A stretch of 64,000 nucleotides of DNA from the NCBI RefSeq assembly GCF_031456495.1, contig NZ_JAVDUW010000002.1:434001-498000 (forward strand), read 5' to 3'. Positions 59,889-64,000 of this stretch are shown here, piece by piece. Within the stretch, counting starts at the first letter, position 1, and every line of letters begins with the position of its first letter. The stretch is from Pedococcus sp031456495. Its GTDB lineage: Bacteria; Actinomycetota; Actinomycetes; Actinomycetales; Dermatophilaceae. Under the pieces are notes generated by a model, which was given only the letters and a program-made list of their open reading frames with translations, had not been told where the DNA came from and did not search any database. Made by a program: the position numbers and the translations under genes.

Positions 59889-60266
59889 ATGCCTCGCTTC
59901 ATGGGATTCGTCAGGATGGAAGAGGGCTCGGGGGCGCCGCCGCAGGCGCTGATGGACGCGATGGACGTGTACATCGGTGAGCAGGCGGCCAAGGGGACCT
60001 TCCTCGACGGGGGAGGCCTCTACGGCACCGAGGACGCCGTCAACTTCGTCGTCCGCGAGGGCCAGACCTCGCGCGTCGACGGCCCCTACGCCGAGGCCAA
60101 GGAGGTCGTCGGCGGGTTCGCGATCATGCAGTACGACACCGTCGAGGAGGCGATCGCCGGTCAGCAGGAGTTCGCCGACCTGCACGCGAAGCACTGGCCC
60201 GAGTGCCGCATGGTCGCGACGCTGCGCCAGATCTCCGAGGCGCCGCCGGAGGCTGCGGGAGCCTGA
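59889..60266 (+). CDS. YCII/DGPF-domain protein
   Basis: A 125-residue protein with the signature DGPYAEAKEVVGGF, an aromatic-substituted DGPF variant, and the GLYGTEDAVNFVVRE strand. YCII proteins are small ferredoxin-like fold proteins, genetically coupled to ECF42 sigma factors. No enzyme activity is known for most. The sigma gene follows, separated by a terminator. A GGAAGGA site precedes the ATG. Confidence 0.92.
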   Translation: MPRFMGFVRMEEGSGAPPQALMDAMDVYIGEQAAKGTFLDGGGLYGTEDAVNFVVREGQTSRVDGPYAEAKEVVGGFAIMQYDTVEEAIAGQQEFADLHAKHWPECRMVATLRQISEAPPEAAGA

Positions 60267-60290
60267 CGAGGCCCGCCCGAAGCACGACGG

Positions 60291-60320
60291 GACGGACGCC
60301 GCCTGGCGGCGGCGTCCGTC
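60291..60320 (+). terminator. terminator between YCII and sigma genes
   Basis: Thirteen-bp perfect stem (60291-60303 and 60308-60320) with a TGGC loop, 24 bp after the YCII stop and directly before the sigma gene's -10 box. Confidence 0.85.
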
Positions 60321-60323
60321 TCG

Positions 60324-60329
60324 TAGGCT
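60324..60329 (+). promoter_or_regulatory. -10 box of the ECF42-like sigma gene (leaderless)
   Basis: TAGGCT ending six bases before GTG 60336, so the sigma factor is likely made by the vegetative polymerase. Confidence 0.65.
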
Positions 60330-60335
60330 CGACGG

Positions 60336-61622
60336 GTGTCAACCGAGGCCTCGACCGCCGGAGCGATCACCACCGCGTGGCGGGCCGAGTCGGCGCGCCT
60401 GGTCGGTGCGCTCACCCGGATGACGCGTGACGTCGACCTGGCCGAGGATCTCGCCCAGGACGCGCTGGTCGCCGCCCTCGAGCAGTGGCCGGTGACCGGT
60501 GTGCCGGCCAACCCGGCCGCCTGGCTGATGACCACGGCCAAGCGCCGGGGTGTCGACCACTTCCGGCGAGTCGAGACCCTGCGTCGCAAGGTCGAGGGGC
60601 TCGCACTCGCGCTACCCGGTGCAGAGGAGGGACGCGTGCCCGACCTCGACGACCAGGTCGACCACATCGAGGACGACGTCCTGCGCCTGATGTTCCTGAC
60701 CTGCCACCCGTCGCTGAGCCCTGAGTCGAGGGCCGCCCTGACCCTTCGCCTCGTGGGTGGCCTGACCACGAGCGAGATCGCGCGGGGGTTCCTGTCCACC
60801 GAGCCCGCGATGGCCCAGCGGATCTCCCGGGCCAAGAAGTCCCTCGCCGAGGCCCGCGCGGACTTCGACGTCCCGACCGGTCCGGAGCGCGACCAGCGCC
60901 TCGACGACGTCATGGCCGTGATCTACCTGATCTTCAACGAGGGCTACGCGGCGGCATCGGGGGAGAGCTGGCTGCGGCCGGACCTCGCGACCGAGGCCAT
61001 CCGCCTGTCCCGGATGCTGGCCGGGCTCACGCCGCACGAGCCCGAGGTCCTGGGCCTCCAGGCACTCCTCGAGCTCCAGGCCTCAAGACTGCCCGCGCGG
61101 GTCGACGAGGAGGGGGCCGCGGTCCTGCTGGAGGCGCAGGACCGGTCGCGGTGGGACCACGAGCTCGTGCGTCGCGGCCTGGCCGCGCTGCGGGAGGCGC
61201 GGGCGCTGGCCACGCAGGGCAAGCCGGTCGGGACGTACTTCCTCCAGGCGTCGATCGCCGCCCAGCACGCCCGCGCACGGCGCGCCGAGGACACCGACTG
61301 GGCACAGATCGCAGCCCTGTACGACGTCCTCGCGCAGGCCGCGCCGGGGCCGGTCGTCGAGGTCAACCGCGCCGTCGCGCACGGGCGCGCCCACGGCCCC
61401 GCGTCAGGGCTCGCCGTGCTCGACGCCCTGCGCGGCGACGAGCTCGGGAGCTCGCCGCTGCTGCCCAGCGTGCGGGGCGACCTGCTCGAACGCGCCTCTC
61501 GGCACGCCGAGGCCGCGGCCGCCTTCGCCGAGGCAGCCGCCCGGTCGCGGAACGCCGCCGAGCGGGTGGTGCTCGAACGCCGGGCCGACGAGAACCGCGC
61601 GCGGCTGTCGAGTCCCGGCTGA
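60336..61622 (+). CDS. ECF42-type sigma factor with C-terminal extension
   Basis: A 428-residue sigma factor, twice the size of SigE. Region 2 is MTRDVDLAEDLAQDALVAALEQWP (core DLAEDLAQDAL) and region 4 GGLTTSEIARGFLSTEPAMAQRISRAKK (core SEIARGFL). The 250-residue C-terminal TPR-like/DUF6596 extension (about residues 175-425, with LIFNEGYAA) marks the ECF41/42-type. The extension takes the place of an anti-sigma factor in controlling activity. The preceding YCII gene, carrying an ECF42-type promoter, is its likely target. GTG start is leaderless. Confidence 0.93.
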   Translation: MSTEASTAGAITTAWRAESARLVGALTRMTRDVDLAEDLAQDALVAALEQWPVTGVPANPAAWLMTTAKRRGVDHFRRVETLRRKVEGLALALPGAEEGRVPDLDDQVDHIEDDVLRLMFLTCHPSLSPESRAALTLRLVGGLTTSEIARGFLSTEPAMAQRISRAKKSLAEARADFDVPTGPERDQRLDDVMAVIYLIFNEGYAAASGESWLRPDLATEAIRLSRMLAGLTPHEPEVLGLQALLELQASRLPARVDEEGAAVLLEAQDRSRWDHELVRRGLAALREARALATQGKPVGTYFLQASIAAQHARARRAEDTDWAQIAALYDVLAQAAPGPVVEVNRAVAHGRAHGPASGLAVLDALRGDELGSSPLLPSVRGDLLERASRHAEAAAAFAEAAARSRNAAERVVLERRADENRARLSSPG

Positions 61623-61680
61623 CCGGGCCGACGCACCGGTCCACGAGCCCACCGGCGCCCGTGCCCGGCAGGCGTGCCGG

Positions 61681-62466
61681 TCAGCGCGGCTGTGCGGCGA
61701 CCCAGCGCAGCTGCGCGGCCGCGTGGTCGCGCCAGTAGGCGGCGGTGTGGCCGCCGTCGTCGACCGTCAGCCGCGCCGAGGGCAGGGCGCGGGCGAACGC
61801 GCGGTTGCCGGACACGAACGGGTCGGAGCGCCCGCAGTCCATCCGGACCGGGATGCGGCGCAGCACCGCGAGCCGCCCGGGTGCGAAGACGTCGTGGGCG
61901 AGGAAGTCCTCGCGGTCGTCGAAGGCGCCGGGGGAGCTGGCACCCGGGGTCGTCCAGAGCGCCGCGCTCTCTGCCACCACGGCGGACACGCGCTCGGGGC
62001 CCAGCTCGCTGGCGAGCAGCAGCGAGCCGTACCCGCCCATCGACCAGCCGAGGAAGGCGATCCTGCCCTCGTAGCCGGTCTCCTTGCGCATCAATGGAAT
62101 CAGGTCGTCGACGACCATCGCGCCCGGGTCCACCCCGGACCGGCGCCGGTGCCAGTAGTCGTCGCCGCCGTCGACCGACGCCAGTGCGAGCCCGGTGGCT
62201 GCGACGTGGTCGTCGAGGTGCAGGATGCGGAACGCGTGGCTGGCGTCACCGCCCTTGCCGTGCAGCACGACCACCAGCGGCGGCCGCTGCACGCCCTTGG
62301 GTCGGGCGAGCTGCCAGTGCACGGTGCGCCCGGGGCAGTGCCGGGAGGTCAGCGTTCCTGCGCTCGCCAGCACGTCCGCGCGGCTGCCCGCGCCACACCC
62401 GGCGAGGCCGAGCGCGACCGCCCCGGCGGCGCCGCCGAGCAGCGCTCGCCGGGGGATCGTGGACAT
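61681..62466 (-). CDS. Tat lipoprotein alpha/beta esterase
   Basis: A 261-residue secreted enzyme. The signal STIPRRALLGGAAGAVALGLAGC has twin arginines and ends in the lipobox LAGC, so it is a Tat lipoprotein. The nucleophile elbow is GWSMGG (Ser near 143), the acid may be in CGRSDPF, and His in DDGGHTAAYWRDH (core GGHTAAYW). The LHGKGGDASHAFRIL region is characteristic of esterase D-like proteins. Substrate unknown, perhaps wall esters. Leaderless ATG. Confidence 0.85.
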   Translation of the reverse strand: MSTIPRRALLGGAAGAVALGLAGCGAGSRADVLASAGTLTSRHCPGRTVHWQLARPKGVQRPPLVVVLHGKGGDASHAFRILHLDDHVAATGLALASVDGGDDYWHRRRSGVDPGAMVVDDLIPLMRKETGYEGRIAFLGWSMGGYGSLLLASELGPERVSAVVAESAALWTTPGASSPGAFDDREDFLAHDVFAPGRLAVLRRIPVRMDCGRSDPFVSGNRAFARALPSARLTVDDGGHTAAYWRDHAAAQLRWVAAQPR

Positions 62467-62472
62467 GACGCC

Positions 62473-62478
62473 ACCCTA
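62473..62478 (-). promoter_or_regulatory. -10 box of the esterase gene (leaderless)
   Basis: TAGGGT on the minus strand, six bases before ATG 62466. Confidence 0.65.
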
Positions 62479-62496
62479 GGTACGCCGGGTGCCCGG

Positions 62497-63336
62497 CTAC
62501 CAGCGTGACGTGGCCGCGGCGACGAGGTCGCCCATGAGCTCGGACTCGTCGGCCTCCAGGCCGCGTGCCCGGAACCACCGGCACATGTTCGCGACGTCGC
62601 GCTCGAGGAACTCGAAGCCGCGGGGGTTGCCGATGACGTCGACGACCTGGGGCCAGTCGATGACGACGAGCCGCTCGTCGTGGACCAGCACGTTGTACGG
62701 CGACAGGTCGCCGTGCGCCCAGCCGTGCTCGGCGAGCACCGTCATCGTCCGCCGGAGCTGCTCGAAGAGGTCGGCGAGCAGGTCAGGCGCCGGACGCGTC
62801 TGCGCCAGGCGTGGTGCCGCCTCGCCGTCGGAGCCGATGAACTCCATGAGCATCTCGCGGTCGCTGAGCTGCACCGGGTAGGGGACCGGCAGGCCGAGCT
62901 CCCACAGCTGCCCGAGCGCCTCGAACTCCGCCGAGGCCCACTGGCCGGACAGCAGCTCGCGGCCGAACTCGGTGCGCCGGGCCATGGCCCGCATCTCGCG
63001 GCTGCGGCGGACCCGGCGGCCCTCCTGGTAGCCGGCGTCGCGGTGGAACATGCGGTGCTCGGTGGTGCGGTACCGCTTGGCCGCCATCCACGTGTCGAGC
63101 GCGGGCTGGTCGGTGCCGTCGGGCACCCAGCGGCGGACGACGTGGACGTCGGCCTCCTTGCCGGTCTTGAGGATGCCGAGGTCGGCCTCGACGGCTGCGA
63201 GGGCGGTGATGACCCAGTCGGGTCGGGGTTTCGGACCGTGCGTGGCACCGTCCCAGCTCGACCAGCGCTCGCCCTCGGGCGGCGCGTCAGGAAGGCTGTC
63301 GAACGAGAACTCGGGGTTCTCTCCAAAAGCGTGCAA
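62497..63336 (-). CDS. RIO-family serine protein kinase
   Basis: A 279-residue RIO-type kinase. LKTGKEADVHVV is the modified P-loop, and the catalytic loop is HGDLSPYNVLV, with IDWPQVVD as the metal-binding DFG-equivalent. RIO kinases in archaea and eukarya act in ribosome maturation; the role in bacteria is unclear. I chose TTG 63336 by the GGAGT site eight bases before it and a normal N terminus (LHAFGENPEFSFDSLP core); an alternative start at 63525 is poorer. Adjacent to the start of an acyl-CoA dehydrogenase, divergent. Confidence 0.85.
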   Translation of the reverse strand: MHAFGENPEFSFDSLPDAPPEGERWSSWDGATHGPKPRPDWVITALAAVEADLGILKTGKEADVHVVRRWVPDGTDQPALDTWMAAKRYRTTEHRMFHRDAGYQEGRRVRRSREMRAMARRTEFGRELLSGQWASAEFEALGQLWELGLPVPYPVQLSDREMLMEFIGSDGEAAPRLAQTRPAPDLLADLFEQLRRTMTVLAEHGWAHGDLSPYNVLVHDERLVVIDWPQVVDVIGNPRGFEFLERDVANMCRWFRARGLEADESELMGDLVAAATSRW

Positions 63337-63613
63337 CGGAAGACTCCATCGAAGAAGGGGTGTGGGCGCGAGGGCAGCCCGGGACAGTCGTGGACATGTC
63401 GCCCCTCCTTCCGTTCGACGTGGTGGCCCCGTCGAGCGAGTCGTGCCGCGGCCGGTGCCGTCGGCGTGCCCGGCCATGCTGGCAGCGACGACGTGACGTC
63501 CGCCACCGAGTTTCCGCGGACACACGGGCGGGGCACGCGCCCGACCTGCGGGTGGGCAGGCTCACACGTCCGTCCGGTACCCACCACCGGAGGCGCTCGG
63601 CATACTCGCCAGC
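63337..63613. promoter_or_regulatory. intergenic region, kinase and acyl-CoA dehydrogenase
   Basis: 277 bp between divergent genes. Nothing firm except CATACT at 63601-63606, a leaderless -10 for the dehydrogenase. The minus-strand kinase promoter was not identified, and no convincing small gene was seen. Confidence 0.4.
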
Positions 63614-64000
63614 ATGTCCCGACTTCAGACGACCGACGGCCTCACCGAGGAGCAGACCGAGCTGGTGAAGCTGGTCCGGGAGTTCGTCGAGGAGCAGATC
63701 ATCCCGGTGGCGCAGCAGCTCGAGCACGCCGACGAGTACCCCACCGAGATCGTCGAGGGCATGAAGGAGATGGGGATCTTCGGGCTGATGATCCCCGAGG
63801 AGTACGGCGGTCTGGGGGAGTCGCTGCTGACCTACGCGCTGGTGGTCGAGGAGATCGCGCGCGGCTGGATGTCGGTGAGCGGCATCATCAACACCCACTT
63901 CATCGTGGCGTACATGCTGCTGCAGCACGGGACCGAGGAGCAGAAGCAGCGGTACCTGCCGCGCATGGCGACCGGCGAGGTGCGCGGCGCGTTCTCGATG
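63614..64000 (+). CDS. acyl-CoA dehydrogenase, N-terminal part (cut by window end)
   Basis: The first 129 residues run off the right edge without a stop. LTEEQTELVKLVREFVEEQIIPVAQ (core LVREFVEEQI), GLMIPEEYGGLG and SGIINTHFI are those of the N-terminal helical domain of acyl-CoA dehydrogenases. The FAD-binding middle and catalytic Glu are beyond the window. The substrate chain length cannot be told. Start ATG 63614, with CATACT ending seven bases before it, implies a leaderless mRNA. It is divergent from the RIO kinase gene. Confidence 0.9.
   Translation, partial: MSRLQTTDGLTEEQTELVKLVREFVEEQIIPVAQQLEHADEYPTEIVEGMKEMGIFGLMIPEEYGGLGESLLTYALVVEEIARGWMSVSGIINTHFIVAYMLLQHGTEEQKQRYLPRMATGEVRGAFSM

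Noticed and set aside
63391..63424. TGTCGC ... CGAC, possible ECF42 promoter before the acyl-CoA dehydrogenase
   Set aside because: The spacing is about 13 bp rather than 17 and the -35 differs in its last base.

Overview
The window is about 72% G+C and codes on both strands with GTG/ATG starts and many 4-bp start/stop overlaps. Mycothiol biosynthesis (mshB), a 7Fe ferredoxin beside dapC, succinylase-type lysine/DAP genes, DUF3117, and the block sigE-rseA-htrA-tatB facing mrp all point to an actinobacterium. I would guess Micrococcales, perhaps Intrasporangiaceae; the family is an inference. No rRNA, tRNA, insertion sequence, prophage or CRISPR array was found, and it reads as chromosomal backbone.

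Layout. 1-9.0 kb: a truncated hydrolase, a membrane protein, a MocR regulator divergent from an EamA exporter, a secreted hydrolase, a CNNM/CorC-like protein, a two-gene ABC exporter, a VIT-family metal transporter and a pterin carbinolamine dehydratase. 9.1-21.4 kb: two complete peptide-type ABC importer operons on the minus strand. 21.6-28.9 kb: a Nudix hydrolase, typA, an orphan lipoprotein resembling LpqW, mshB, a flavin reductase and a VanW protein. 29-40.4 kb: fdxA-dapC, citrate synthase, a phosphodiester glycosidase-like secreted protein, a lysozyme-like protein with dapD, divergent dapE, a beta-lactamase-fold hydrolase and a LOG protein. 40.5-47.8 kb: small proteins, a DivIVA-domain protein, tag, two tandem GT-C membrane proteins, an enoyl-CoA hydratase, DUF3117 and leucyl aminopeptidase. 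47.8-55.7 kb: an O-methyltransferase, sigE-rseA-htrA-tatB, mrp, a DUF1003 protein, and a soluble MgtE-N/CBS protein. 55.8-64 kb: two CitE/HpcH lyases, two L,D-transpeptidases, a YCII protein with its ECF42-type sigma factor, a Tat lipoprotein esterase, a RIO-type kinase and the start of an acyl-CoA dehydrogenase.

The order typA / LpqW-like / mshB / fdxA-dapC / dapD-dapE / LOG / DivIVA / tag / DUF3117 / O-methyltransferase / sigE-rseA-htrA-tatB / mrp / MgtE-N follows, from memory, the M. tuberculosis Rv1165-Rv1232 region with insertions and losses. Much of it concerns envelope building and surveillance: meso-DAP supply (dapC, dapD, dapE), L,D-transpeptidases, lysozyme-like and VanW proteins, and the SigE/HtrA stress circuit.

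The most interesting signals are regulatory. At least fifteen genes have a TAnnnT-like -10 box ending 6-8 nt before the start codon, implying leaderless mRNAs. Three ECF-type promoters can be read. Strong hairpins lie between the binding-protein and first permease genes of both importer operons. A 12-bp hairpin sequesters the ribosome binding site of the second L,D-transpeptidase. I did not find a clearly new multi-gene defence, secretion or biosynthetic system.
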